Shown here one piece after another: positions 10,006 through 18,750 of a stretch of 64,000 nt of DNA. The stretch spans positions 46,685-110,684 of the forward strand of contig CAMVGT010000002.1 in NCBI GenBank assembly GCA_947167125.1, in the 5' to 3' direction. The notes below the pieces were generated by a model, which worked only from the letters and a program-made list of their open reading frames with translations, was not told the origin of the DNA and ran no database searches. Source of the stretch: an uncultured Erysipelotrichaceae bacterium. GTDB lineage: Bacteria; Bacillota_I; Bacilli_A; Erysipelotrichales; Erysipelotrichaceae. The stretch's first letter is position 1; the number at the start of each line of letters is the position of its first letter. Both the position numbers and the translations under genes were made by a program.

Positions 10006-11411
10006 GAATGTTCCTCCTCATAGACGATCTTGTTGAGAGCACTGATATATGCGCTGATTGAAGATCCGATGATGTCTGTTGAAAGACCGCGTCCGGAATA
10101 GATCTTTCCGCCGACTCTCAGCTTGACAACCGTTTCACCCATCGCTTCTCTTCCTTCCGTAACCGAACGGATCTGGAAGTCATCGAGTTCATAATGGCGT
10201 CCGACAATCTGCTCGAGTGCCAGGAACGCTGCATCGACAGGACCGTCGCCCAGGGCAACGCTTTCCATGATTTCCCCGTCTTTCTTTACACGGATGTGGG
10301 CAGATGCCGCAAATACATTGGAAGAGTTGATAATGTAATTGTCCAGAATATAGGAAGGCGGTACCTGCAGTGCCCAGGAAGCGACAATCGCATCGATTTC
10401 GCGTGAGGATACCTGTTCCTTTCTCGCCGCCAGATTTCTGAATTCTTCATAAACACGGACCTGGTCTTCTTCGGAAAGATCATATCCGAGCTTCTTTGTT
10501 TCATTGATCACAGCCGCCATGTCGTCATTGACGGAGAAGGTTCTGCCGCTGACATCTTCACGGACACCGGTATCAAACGGCGATGTCTTGGATTTTGTCT
10601 CGGTAAACATTCTGGCAACCTGATCGCTCAGACGCTTGAGTTCAACCGTACGGATATTCATGCCGATGCCGAACTGCGATCCCTTTTTGGAAATCACAGA
10701 AGCCAGATTGCGGATGGATGCCATATTTTCCGGATAGACAGAAGCCTTGACTTCCTGACCGCCGGCAATCATCGCCGCAATACTGCAGGCATCTGCCATC
10801 GTAATCAGATCACTGCACGCAAAACCGAGAACAGCCTTGTCAATGGAAGAAACATTTTCACGGACATCTTTGACAAACGCGCCGAATTCTTCCGGCAGCA
10901 TCGCCCCGTCAGTATCGCAGACCGTTACAACGTCCGCGCCTGCCTGGATGGCTGCTTCCAGCACTTCATACAGGAACGGCTTTTCCGCTCTTGTCGCATC
11001 GGACGCAATGAATTCCGCCTGCGGACAGAGTGTCTTTGCATAGGCGATTCCCTGTGTCACGGCCGCTTTTACGGCTTCCGGCTTTTTGTGGTAGAGATAT
11101 TCCATCTGCACCAGAGAAACAGGAACCTTGATCTGCAGACGGGGATGGGCAGCGTTTTTAAGTGCTTCCCATGTCATCGCTATAATTTCCTGATCCCAAT
11201 CGGTCAGCACGGCCAATGTGCTGTCTTTCACCGCGTCGGCGGCAGTCTTGATAAACAGACTGTCTGCCCGCACCGCTTCGATCGGACCGATCTCGATGAC
11301 ATCTGTCTTCATCTTATCGAGCAGTCTGACAAGTTCTGTTTTTTCTCTGAATGAAAGATTTCTGGCTGAATTCTGTTTCAATGTTGCGTCACAGATCTGT
11401 ACGTTGTTCAT
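10002..11411 (-). CDS. LeuA/isopropylmalate-synthase-like protein with LeuA allosteric domain; catalytic motifs divergent
   Basis: MNNVQICDATLKQNSARNLSFREKTELVRLLDKMKTDVIEIG...; C-term RVGGKIYSGRGLSTDIIGSSISAYISALNKI is LeuA regulatory-domain-like; 4-bp overlap with downstream gene. Confidence 0.82.
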   Translation of the reverse strand: MNNVQICDATLKQNSARNLSFREKTELVRLLDKMKTDVIEIGPIEAVRADSLFIKTAADAVKDSTLAVLTDWDQEIIAMTWEALKNAAHPRLQIKVPVSLVQMEYLYHKKPEAVKAAVTQGIAYAKTLCPQAEFIASDATRAEKPFLYEVLEAAIQAGADVVTVCDTDGAMLPEEFGAFVKDVRENVSSIDKAVLGFACSDLITMADACSIAAMIAGGQEVKASVYPENMASIRNLASVISKKGSQFGIGMNIRTVELKRLSDQVARMFTETKSKTSPFDTGVREDVSGRTFSVNDDMAAVINETKKLGYDLSEEDQVRVYEEFRNLAARKEQVSSREIDAIVASWALQVPPSYILDNYIINSSNVFAASAHIRVKKDGEIMESVALGDGPVDAAFLALEQIVGRHYELDDFQIRSVTEGREAMGETVVKLRVGGKIYSGRGLSTDIIGSSISAYISALNKIVYEEEHS

Positions 11412-11452
11412 GTGTTTCCTCCTCATGTCAGACTGTTTCATCTGCATCAATC

Positions 11453-11745
11453 AAAAAGGCTCTCATCTCTTCAGGATCAATCCTGAAGAGACGAAAGCCT
11501 GTAAAATCACTTCCGCGGTACCACTCTTCTTGCCTGGCAACGGCCTCTCATACGGTCGGTCTTTATTGACGAACCGCGCTCTTTCTAACGGTGAGCACCC
11601 GGCTCAGCCTACTCATTTCTTTTCAGCCTCGCTGCTGTAGGGCCAGTGTACTGCTGTCACGATGATGCCTTGCACCAAACGGCATCTCTCTTCAAACGCT
11701 CTTCAGCAGCTTTTCTCCCTGTCTTCGCATTTCGTATTGACGTTA
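11453..11745 (-). promoter_or_regulatory. T-box leader 3 upstream of LeuA-like gene (specifier not resolved)
   Basis: Reverse strand: AGAGATGCCGTTTGGTGCAAGGCATC (stem I apex-like), AAGAAGAGTGGTACCGCGGAAG, terminator GGCTTTCGTCTCTTCAGGAT-TG-ATCCTGAAGAGATGAGAGCCTTTTT. Confidence 0.9.
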
Positions 11746-11814
11746 TCCTACATGAAGTAACCGCTTGCGTCAATCATTTTGCCAAAGTTTTTCTGAAAAC
11801 TTTTCTTTTTATTT

Positions 11815-13566
11815 TCAGTCTTCAAAATCCAGATATGCGCCTTTCATCGGGCTTGCGGCATGTTCCGCAAACAGACGCAGAGCCCCGCTTCTGTATTTGG
11901 AACGGTGCGGAACATAGTTTGCCTTTCTTTCCGCAAGGATCGCATCCATTTCCTCTGCTGTTTTTCTTTCACCCTTCACGCCGACGATATTCAGCTTTCT
12001 TTCCGGAATATTGATTTCAATCAGATCATCCTGCTCAACAAGCGCGATCGGTCCGCCGCTCATGGCTTCAGGGGAACAGTGGCCGATCACCGGTCCGGTT
12101 GAAGCGCCGGAGAATCTGCCGTCTGTAATCAGGGCAATCGATCTGCCCAGTTCCGGATCCGAGCTGATCGCTTCGGATGTATAGAACATTTCCGGCATGC
12201 CGGAACCCTTGGGACCTTCATAGCGGATGAATACGGCATCGCCCGGATTCACCTTATGATGCAGCACCGCATCGAGGCATTCCTCTTCCGAATCAAATGG
12301 ACGTGCTTTCAGGACGACATCAAACATTTCCTTCGGACATGCGGTATGCTTGATCACCGCGCCTTCCGGTGCGAGATTTCCTTTGAGAACCGCAATCGAA
12401 CCGTCTGTACCGAGCGCCTTGTCATAAGGACGGATAATGTCTTCCTTTGTCAGTGACAGACTGTATTTTTCATTGAAAGCGTCCAGCCATTTCTGACACT
12501 TCTCATAGAATCCGTTCTTCTTCAGTTCATCCAGATTTTCACCGAGTGTTTTTCCGGTGACTGTCATGACATCCAGATGCAGATGATCCTTGATTTCCTC
12601 CATGATCGCAGGAACGCCGCCGGCATAATAGAACACTTCCGCCGGCCATTTTCCGGTCGGTCTTAAATCAAGCAGGAAATGTGCGCCTCTGTGCAGTCTG
12701 TCAAATGTATCGCCATCCACTTCAATTCCGAATTCATGCGCCAAAGCAGGAATGTGCAGAAGCGAATTGGTGGATCCTGAAATTGCCGCATGGACAAGAA
12801 TCGCATTTTCAAAGCTCTTCAGGCTGACAATATCCTTTACGCATGTCCCTTCTTCCGCAAGCTGAACGGAACGCTTTCCGGCTTCATATGCATATTCGAT
12901 CAGGTCCGGACTGTCCGCCGGCAATAATGCCGAGCCCGGCAGAGAAAGGCCGAGCGCTTCCGCCATAATCTGCATGGTTGAAGCAGTTCCGATAAAGCTG
13001 CATGCGCCGCATCCCGGGCAGGCATTGTGCTTTGCCCAGTTGAGTCTTTCCAGCGGAATTTCACCGCGCTCATAGCGGGCGCTGTAGACGCCGAGTTCAT
13101 TCAGCGTTAACAGTTCAGGTCCGGCTTTCATCGTTCCGCCTGTTACAACAATGGACGGAAGATTCACCCTTGCCATACCGATGAGATTGCCCGGCATGCC
13201 TTTGTCGCAGCTTGCGATAAAGACGCCTGCGTCAAACGGCGTCGCATTGGCCTGAATCTCAATCATATTCGCAATCATTTCACGGCTGACCAGTGAATAA
13301 TTGATTCCGTCTGTTCCCTGGCTTTCGCCGTCGCACATGTCCGTGCAGAAATAGCGCGCACCATGTCCGCCCGCATCCCTGACGCCTTTTCTGACTGCTT
13401 CGACAAGCTGATCAAGATGTCCGCTTCCCGGATGGGAGTCGCCGAATGTGCTTTCGATGAAAACCTGCGGAAGTGAAAGTTCTTCCGGCTTCCAGCCGGT
13501 GCCGATCCGCAGCGGATCCAGTTCCGGTGCATTTTTTCTGAATTCCTGACTTCTCAGTTTTGCCAT
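11815..13566 (-). CDS. IlvD/Edd family dehydratase (dihydroxy-acid dehydratase-like)
   Basis: CDGESQGTDGINYSLVSREMIANMIE, ASCDKGMPGNLIGMARVNLPSIVVTGG, CPGCGACSFIGTASTMQIMAEALGLSLPGSALLPA; 583 aa. Confidence 0.85.
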   Translation of the reverse strand: MAKLRSQEFRKNAPELDPLRIGTGWKPEELSLPQVFIESTFGDSHPGSGHLDQLVEAVRKGVRDAGGHGARYFCTDMCDGESQGTDGINYSLVSREMIANMIEIQANATPFDAGVFIASCDKGMPGNLIGMARVNLPSIVVTGGTMKAGPELLTLNELGVYSARYERGEIPLERLNWAKHNACPGCGACSFIGTASTMQIMAEALGLSLPGSALLPADSPDLIEYAYEAGKRSVQLAEEGTCVKDIVSLKSFENAILVHAAISGSTNSLLHIPALAHEFGIEVDGDTFDRLHRGAHFLLDLRPTGKWPAEVFYYAGGVPAIMEEIKDHLHLDVMTVTGKTLGENLDELKKNGFYEKCQKWLDAFNEKYSLSLTKEDIIRPYDKALGTDGSIAVLKGNLAPEGAVIKHTACPKEMFDVVLKARPFDSEEECLDAVLHHKVNPGDAVFIRYEGPKGSGMPEMFYTSEAISSDPELGRSIALITDGRFSGASTGPVIGHCSPEAMSGGPIALVEQDDLIEINIPERKLNIVGVKGERKTAEEMDAILAERKANYVPHRSKYRSGALRLFAEHAASPMKGAYLDFED

Positions 13567-13614
13567 ATGATATTCTCCCGTTTTTTATCTATACCTATAG
13601 TACATGATTCATAT

Positions 13615-13655
13615 GAAAAAAGAATTCCGGATAACAACGGAATTCTTTCCCTGTC
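13615..13655 (-). terminator. Intrinsic terminator downstream of the HTH gene
   Basis: Reverse strand GAATTCCG-TTGTTATC-CGGAATTCTTTTTTC. Confidence 0.7.
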
Positions 13656-13668
13656 TGATCAGTATGCT

Positions 13669-14295
13669 TCAATTTTCGTGTTCTTCCAGCAGCCAGCTGC
13701 GTACTGCAGCCGCAATATCGGGATTTTCATCCTGACTGACGGAAATCAGAGAATTGAGATTCTTAAGAAATATGGGATTTGCACACCGTTCGGCCGCATA
13801 TTCGCCGACTCCGTTTACAAAATGTTCGACATCAAAAGGTCTCCGTGAACCGGAGCGGATTCTCGAAAGGAAGGAAGGGTCATAGTTCAGCCAGCCGGCG
13901 AGCTTGTGGTAATTCACATCCAGTTCCGCTGTCAGCTGATTGAAGTTTTTCCGTATTGTTTCGAAGTCATCTTTTTTATCAGGGACCCTCAGCAGCTCTT
14001 CCACCGTTTTCCGGTCGAGGCCTTCTGCCTGGAGTTTTTCAGCAAGATTCACAATACCTGTGATCAGCTGTTCGAGTGATCTCCCTTCACTCCTTGGCAT
14101 GCGTTGGGAATTGCAGTATCTGGAGATGGAAGCGCGGGACAGGCCGCATTCATCTGCCAGATCTTTCCGTGAACATCCCAGACGTGCCAGAATGTCACAA
14201 AGGTTGTTACCAAAATGATCCTTGTAATGCATTAACAGTATTATGTCATCCCAATCACATTCGGATAATTGGATTACCGTTTTTGTCATTGACAT
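13669..14295 (-). CDS. Helix-turn-helix regulator with two HTH-like segments
   Basis: ILARLGCSRKDLADECGLSRASISRYCNSQRMPRSEG and NFNQLTAELDVNYHKLAGWLNYDPSFLSRIRSGSRRPF. Confidence 0.7.
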   Translation of the reverse strand: MSMTKTVIQLSECDWDDIILLMHYKDHFGNNLCDILARLGCSRKDLADECGLSRASISRYCNSQRMPRSEGRSLEQLITGIVNLAEKLQAEGLDRKTVEELLRVPDKKDDFETIRKNFNQLTAELDVNYHKLAGWLNYDPSFLSRIRSGSRRPFDVEHFVNGVGEYAAERCANPIFLKNLNSLISVSQDENPDIAAAVRSWLLEEHEN

Positions 14296-14410
14296 CGTGG
14301 GAATTTCTTCGTTTTTTCACAATCTATACAATTTGACAGCTTCTGTCATGCGTGAAGAGTGATGAAAATATGGTCATTTCAGATATCCGCCTGCCGCAGG
14401 GCAAAAAAAA

Positions 14411-14656
14411 TCAGCCATACGGCTGAGGGTAGGAAACGGCGATGATGTCTTCAATGGTGCACCCGAAGATGTGGCTGAGTGCCACCAGATTTTCCAGTGA
14501 CGGAAAGGATTGGCCGTGTTCCCATTTGTACACAGCCTGCGGCGAAGTGAAGCCGATCATATTCTGTATGTCGGCCACGCGGAGTCCCCGGCTGCGGCGG
14601 AGCCGCTCAATGTTGTGTCCGGTTTTCTCCATATCGACAATCGGAAGAGGTATCAA
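14411..14656 (-). CDS. Small XRE-family HTH regulator
   Basis: IERLRRSRGLRVADIQNMIGFTSPQAVYKWEHGQSFPSLENLVALSHIFGCTIEDII; 3' end overlaps a CAGCC-GTAT-GGCTG-ATTTTTTTT terminator. Confidence 0.85.
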   Translation of the reverse strand: MIPLPIVDMEKTGHNIERLRRSRGLRVADIQNMIGFTSPQAVYKWEHGQSFPSLENLVALSHIFGCTIEDIIAVSYPQPYG

Positions 14657-14685
14657 GGTTCCCTCCTTTCTGCCTTGGGCAGTTT

Positions 14686-16167
14686 TTATACTTTTACTGC
14701 ATCATAGCGGGGATCATTCAGAACCTCCGTCATATATTCATACGGCGTGATTCCGGAATGGTCCAGAATTGAGCGGAAAACGGATGCGGAAAGTCCGGAG
14801 CAGATCTGAATCCGCGCATCGTCTCCCCGCGCATGGAATGTGTCATGACGGCTGTCGACATTCCAGAGAACCAGATTGGGCATCTGATAGCCGGCCGCTT
14901 CAAAGCGTGCTTTCATCTCATCCGCAAAGCCCCACTCGGTCTGATTGATCAAATGGTTGATTTCCCCGTCCGTGATCACAATCAAGGATTCAGGAAGATC
15001 TTCCTGTTTCAGATGATGATGGACAGCGGCGTTCAGCACCGCTTCAAATGCGGCTTCCAGATTTGTGGAAAGCCCGATGTCATACTGCAGAACATCTGCT
15101 GTTTTATCCAGCAGTGTTTCCCCCTGGATTTTCACCAGTTCCGGTTCATTGCTGAAAATCATGAAGCAGTTATGGAATGCGCCTGTGCAGCGCTCTGCGA
15201 AATAAACCGCAAGAGAAACGGATGCGGCCATCGGTCTGCCGTACATCGAGCCGGATAAATCAGCCATAATCAGAATATTGCGGCCGTCTTCAATATAATC
15301 AGGAAGCGACTTCCACTGTTCCTCAAGAACCGGATCTGTCTCCACATCTTCGCCTTCCAGAAGCGGATTGAGGTAGTGCTCTATAATATCATACGGAAAC
15401 AGGACAGAAGAATTAATTTTTTCTTTTCCGGAAGAAACATCTTCCAGATACTGTCCAAACCGCTCCGCATCCCTGCGCGCAAACGCGTTCCGGTAGATCA
15501 TCATGGCGCGGCAAGGAACTTCCGGATACTTCACTGCCGCAAGATTCTTTTCGCTTAAGCGGACTTCCGTCACATTGAGGGCGGCGCGCATGACGGAAAG
15601 TGTTCTGCGGTAGATCTTTTCGCTCATGCCGAGAAGCTTCGCAAGCTTTGCGGCATTTCTGCGTGTCTTTCTGCTGGAAGCGTTGACTGACGGCATCCAT
15701 TTGGCGCAGAGTGAAACAGATTTTCCGGCAAGAAGATTTTCCATATCATCTTTCAGCTGCGAAGCGATCAGCTTCACCGCGCTTTCTTCAAGAGGTGTGC
15801 CGAGCAATGACACAAGATCATCCCATCTGCCGTATTCCGGAATCAGCGCAAGATTCTTTTCCATGGCTTCCGGGTCCAGCTTTGCCATCATACGGAACAT
15901 CCGTCTGCCGCTTTTCCTTTCGCCAAGTCCGCCTCTTGCGTCTCTGGTATAAAAAGCAAGCTTTGCGGCAAGCAGTCTGTCTTCCTTCAAGGCGTACGGA
16001 TATTTTTCATTCACTGCGTCAGGGCGGCTGCGCAGCGATCCGCATACCGCAAACAGATCAAGAAGCGCGCCGCATCCGGCACTGCGGTATGCCGAAGCGC
16101 CGTTTTCCGTATATGTTTTTTCCATTTCTTTCGAAAGGCTTTTGATAAAAAGAGTATTTTCTGTCAT
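14686..16167 (-). CDS. DUF2828 / TROVE-like protein with C-terminal vWA domain
   Basis: MTENTLFIKSLSKEMEKTYTENGASAYRS...FYTRDARGGLGERKSGRRMF...; vWA MIDAS ADLSGSMYGRP, STNLEAAF, VITDGEI. Confidence 0.8.
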   Translation of the reverse strand: MTENTLFIKSLSKEMEKTYTENGASAYRSAGCGALLDLFAVCGSLRSRPDAVNEKYPYALKEDRLLAAKLAFYTRDARGGLGERKSGRRMFRMMAKLDPEAMEKNLALIPEYGRWDDLVSLLGTPLEESAVKLIASQLKDDMENLLAGKSVSLCAKWMPSVNASSRKTRRNAAKLAKLLGMSEKIYRRTLSVMRAALNVTEVRLSEKNLAAVKYPEVPCRAMMIYRNAFARRDAERFGQYLEDVSSGKEKINSSVLFPYDIIEHYLNPLLEGEDVETDPVLEEQWKSLPDYIEDGRNILIMADLSGSMYGRPMAASVSLAVYFAERCTGAFHNCFMIFSNEPELVKIQGETLLDKTADVLQYDIGLSTNLEAAFEAVLNAAVHHHLKQEDLPESLIVITDGEINHLINQTEWGFADEMKARFEAAGYQMPNLVLWNVDSRHDTFHARGDDARIQICSGLSASVFRSILDHSGITPYEYMTEVLNDPRYDAVKV

Positions 16168-16261
16168 CGCAATCACCCCTTTCATAGTTTCATTCATGTT
16201 TCATATCATCCGGACAGGAATATCAATATTTCAAAGATCCTGTGATCTTCAGAGATCACAA

Positions 16262-16550
16262 TCTGTTTCTTTAAAAAAACAAAGACAGACCGCGGGTCAA
16301 AACGGATGTTCGAAGGCTGCTTCATCAAGGCACTGCCTGCCCTGGATTCCGTTTCTGTCTGCCTGTTCCGGTGTATCAGCCGGTCACGGTCATTGTGGCC
16401 GCGTTCTTTTACTGTTCTCCGCAAAAGAATTGCTGTATGTGCCTTATTTATTCCAGACGCCGTCTGAGTTTTCCGCGAAGCTCATTGAGTTCTGATCTGA
16501 TTGCTGCAGGCGTCTGCCGTACCTGTTTCAGCAGGTACATTTTTTATTGT
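16262..16550 (+). ncRNA. Candidate structured RNA ending in an intrinsic terminator, divergent from the DUF2828 gene
   Basis: Inverted repeats AAACGGA...TCCGTTT (and CAGAC...GTCTG), CAGACGCC(16453)...GGCGTCTG(16509), and GTACCTG-TTTCAG-CAGGTAC-ATTTTTT at 16519-16546; no convincing CDS. Confidence 0.3.
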
Positions 16551-16618
16551 AATCATCTGTTTTCTTCTGTCATTCAACCGCTGGTTGAAAATGAAAAGAA
16601 GCAGATCGCTCTGCTTCC

Positions 16619-17131
16619 CTATTGTCTGTAAATCAGTTTTATATCCCTGCAGCCATCAAAGGCGGAAGGATGAATTGTCACATCTTCCGGCAGGATGATT
16701 TCCTTTAATGAAACACACCTGAGAAATGCCCAGCCCATGATGCGAAGATGTTCTGACTGAAATTCAATCCGCTTCAGATTTGCACAGTCCTGGAAACAGA
16801 ACGGTACGATATCTTTCACCCCGGAAGGAATCACCAGTTCTTCAAAAGAAGAGCGGACAAAGGAATACTGCCAGAATGTATTGAGGGATGATGGAAGCTC
16901 AATCTTCTTCAGATTCGCGCAGCCGTCATACACAAAGCCGCCGATATCGGTCAATGTGTCCGGAAGCGCTACTGATTCAATTTCCGTATGTCCTTTAAAA
17001 AGATCATCCATCAATACCGAAACCGGACAGCCGTAATAGGAAGAGGGAACCGTGACATGCGCATCATCGCCGATATATCTCTGTGCCATATATGTTTCGT
17101 TATCCGCATGTTTGAACCAGAAATCCTGCAT
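16619..17131 (-). CDS. Leucine-rich repeat (BspA-like) protein, small
   Basis: Repeats such as IESVALPDTLTDIGGFVYDGCANLKKIELPSSL / FEELVIPSGVKDIVPFCFQDCANLKRIEF. Confidence 0.8.
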   Translation of the reverse strand: MQDFWFKHADNETYMAQRYIGDDAHVTVPSSYYGCPVSVLMDDLFKGHTEIESVALPDTLTDIGGFVYDGCANLKKIELPSSLNTFWQYSFVRSSFEELVIPSGVKDIVPFCFQDCANLKRIEFQSEHLRIMGWAFLRCVSLKEIILPEDVTIHPSAFDGCRDIKLIYRQ

Positions 17132-17169
17132 ACCGTGTTCCCCCGTTCTATTTGTAAACTGCTGTTATT

Positions 17170-17862
17170 TTACATCAGTTCAGCTGAAACAATACCGCTC
17201 ATGCGTTCAATTTCCTTAGCGGTGCTTTCCTGAACCTCTTCGCCGCCGGCAGCCTTGAGCGTCAAAACAGCGGAATAGATGGCATTGCCATCCCCTTTAT
17301 TGCCGGTCACCTTGAGATTTGTGATGACAATATTGCTGTCTTTGCAGTATCTCAGAACTTCATCAAGATCTGTTCTGTGATAATAGCTTAAAGCGACCGC
17401 AAACTCCGGTGAGATCTGAATCTTTTTGCGCAGATCATTGAAATAAGTCTCAATAAGCAGAATCATGATGGTTCCGAGAATCGCCCCTTCAAAGAAACCG
17501 GAGCCGACACATAAGCCGATCAGGCCGCTTGTCCATAAACCGGCAGCTGTTGTCAGACCTTTGACTTTCTGCTTTTTTGTGACAACGATGGTTCCGGCAC
17601 CGATGAATCCGAGACCGGTGACAACGCCTGCCGCAATCCGTGATACATCGGTCGGCAGCTTTAAACCGACATAAAGATAGATACCGGTCAAAGATGCGAT
17701 GGATGCGCCGAGCACAACCAGAATATGGGTACGGAAACCGGCAGGTTTGTTATGATAGGACCTTTCGAGTCCGATGAATGTACCGATGATGACTGCGGTG
17801 AGAAGCTTGATCAGGACTGACGCAAAGCTCAGGCCGCGGATCGGATCAAATATATGCAGCAT
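17170..17862 (-). CDS. MgtC/SapB family membrane protein
   Basis: LLTAVIIGTFIGLERSYHNKPAGFRTHILVVLGASIASLTG...RIAAGVVTGLGFIGAGTI. Confidence 0.9.
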   Translation of the reverse strand: MLHIFDPIRGLSFASVLIKLLTAVIIGTFIGLERSYHNKPAGFRTHILVVLGASIASLTGIYLYVGLKLPTDVSRIAAGVVTGLGFIGAGTIVVTKKQKVKGLTTAAGLWTSGLIGLCVGSGFFEGAILGTIMILLIETYFNDLRKKIQISPEFAVALSYYHRTDLDEVLRYCKDSNIVITNLKVTGNKGDGNAIYSAVLTLKAAGGEEVQESTAKEIERMSGIVSAELM

Positions 17863-17874
17863 TTTCAGTCCTCC

Positions 17875-18615
17875 TTATGAAATCAGTTCTTCGATTCCGT
17901 ACACACATTCCAGTTCCGCAATCGATGACATCATATCGGAATGGGATGGATTTTCTCTGCATAAGCGCAGATTGAATATTGCGGAAGGATACTCATCCCC
18001 TTCCGCGGCGGTCCGCTCGATTTCAATTTCCTGAATCTCCGCGTTTTTATTCCGGATCAGGCCGGTGATCTCTTCCATATCATTAATATCATTGAATTCA
18101 ACAAACAGCGTGATGTTGCGGTGTCTGCGCTTATAGCGCAGTTCCAGCGGCTGCATGATATTCAATGTGATGACAATCAGGATGCAGGAAAGAATGACGC
18201 ATTCATAGAATCCGGCACCGCAGGCAATGCCCATACAGACCGATGCGAATAATCCGGTTGCGGTGGTAAGGCCTTTGACCTGATGATGGGATGTGGAAAT
18301 GATGGAGCCGGCCGCCAGAAAACCGATGCCGCCGATCACCGCTGCAGAGAAACGGGATGCGTCAAATTTCAGTCCCACCTCTGCGACTGTGTCTGCCCAT
18401 GCGCCGTTGGTCATCATTTCATATTCATACAATGCGATCATAATCGACATGGACGCTCCGATTCCGGTTAACATGTATGTTCTGAATCCGGCTGTTTTGG
18501 ATCTTTTCGTTCTTCCATAGCCGATCAGACCGGAAGAGGCAGTTGCCAAAAGCAGACGGAAGAGAACGGACATAAAACTGAATTCCCTTAAAGACTGCAG
18601 AATTCCATTCATCAT
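17875..18615 (-). CDS. MgtC/SapB family membrane protein (tandem paralog)
   Basis: LLLATASSGLIGYGRTKRSKTAGFRTYMLTGIGASMSIMIALYEY...FSAAVIGGIGFLAAGSI. Confidence 0.88.
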   Translation of the reverse strand: MMNGILQSLREFSFMSVLFRLLLATASSGLIGYGRTKRSKTAGFRTYMLTGIGASMSIMIALYEYEMMTNGAWADTVAEVGLKFDASRFSAAVIGGIGFLAAGSIISTSHHQVKGLTTATGLFASVCMGIACGAGFYECVILSCILIVITLNIMQPLELRYKRRHRNITLFVEFNDINDMEEITGLIRNKNAEIQEIEIERTAAEGDEYPSAIFNLRLCRENPSHSDMMSSIAELECVYGIEELIS

Positions 18616-18717
18616 GATTCTCCTTTTTGTCCGTGAACATTTCGGACAGTATGTTATCTCTTAACCATATTTTAGCACTGCTGAATATGGATTCCGGCAT
18701 AATAAATGTCAGCCACA

Positions 18718-18745
18718 AGAAAATCCGGGGCAATGCCCCGGATCT
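18718..18745 (-). terminator. Intrinsic terminator of the nucleoside ABC transporter operon
   Basis: Reverse strand AGATCCGGGGCATTGCCCCGGATTTTC. Confidence 0.75.
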
Positions 18746-18750
18746 GCCTT

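Noticed and set aside
16300-16330. tRNA-like T-loop (TTCGAA) supporting a Y RNA tRNA-like domain
   Set aside because: Flanking bases do not form a 5-bp T-stem on either strand, so it is not used as support.
16206-16424. 72-aa minus-strand ORF and 86-aa + strand ORF (16371-16631) near the DUF2828 gene
   Set aside because: Composition and lack of RBS/start context suggest chance ORFs in a non-coding or decayed region.
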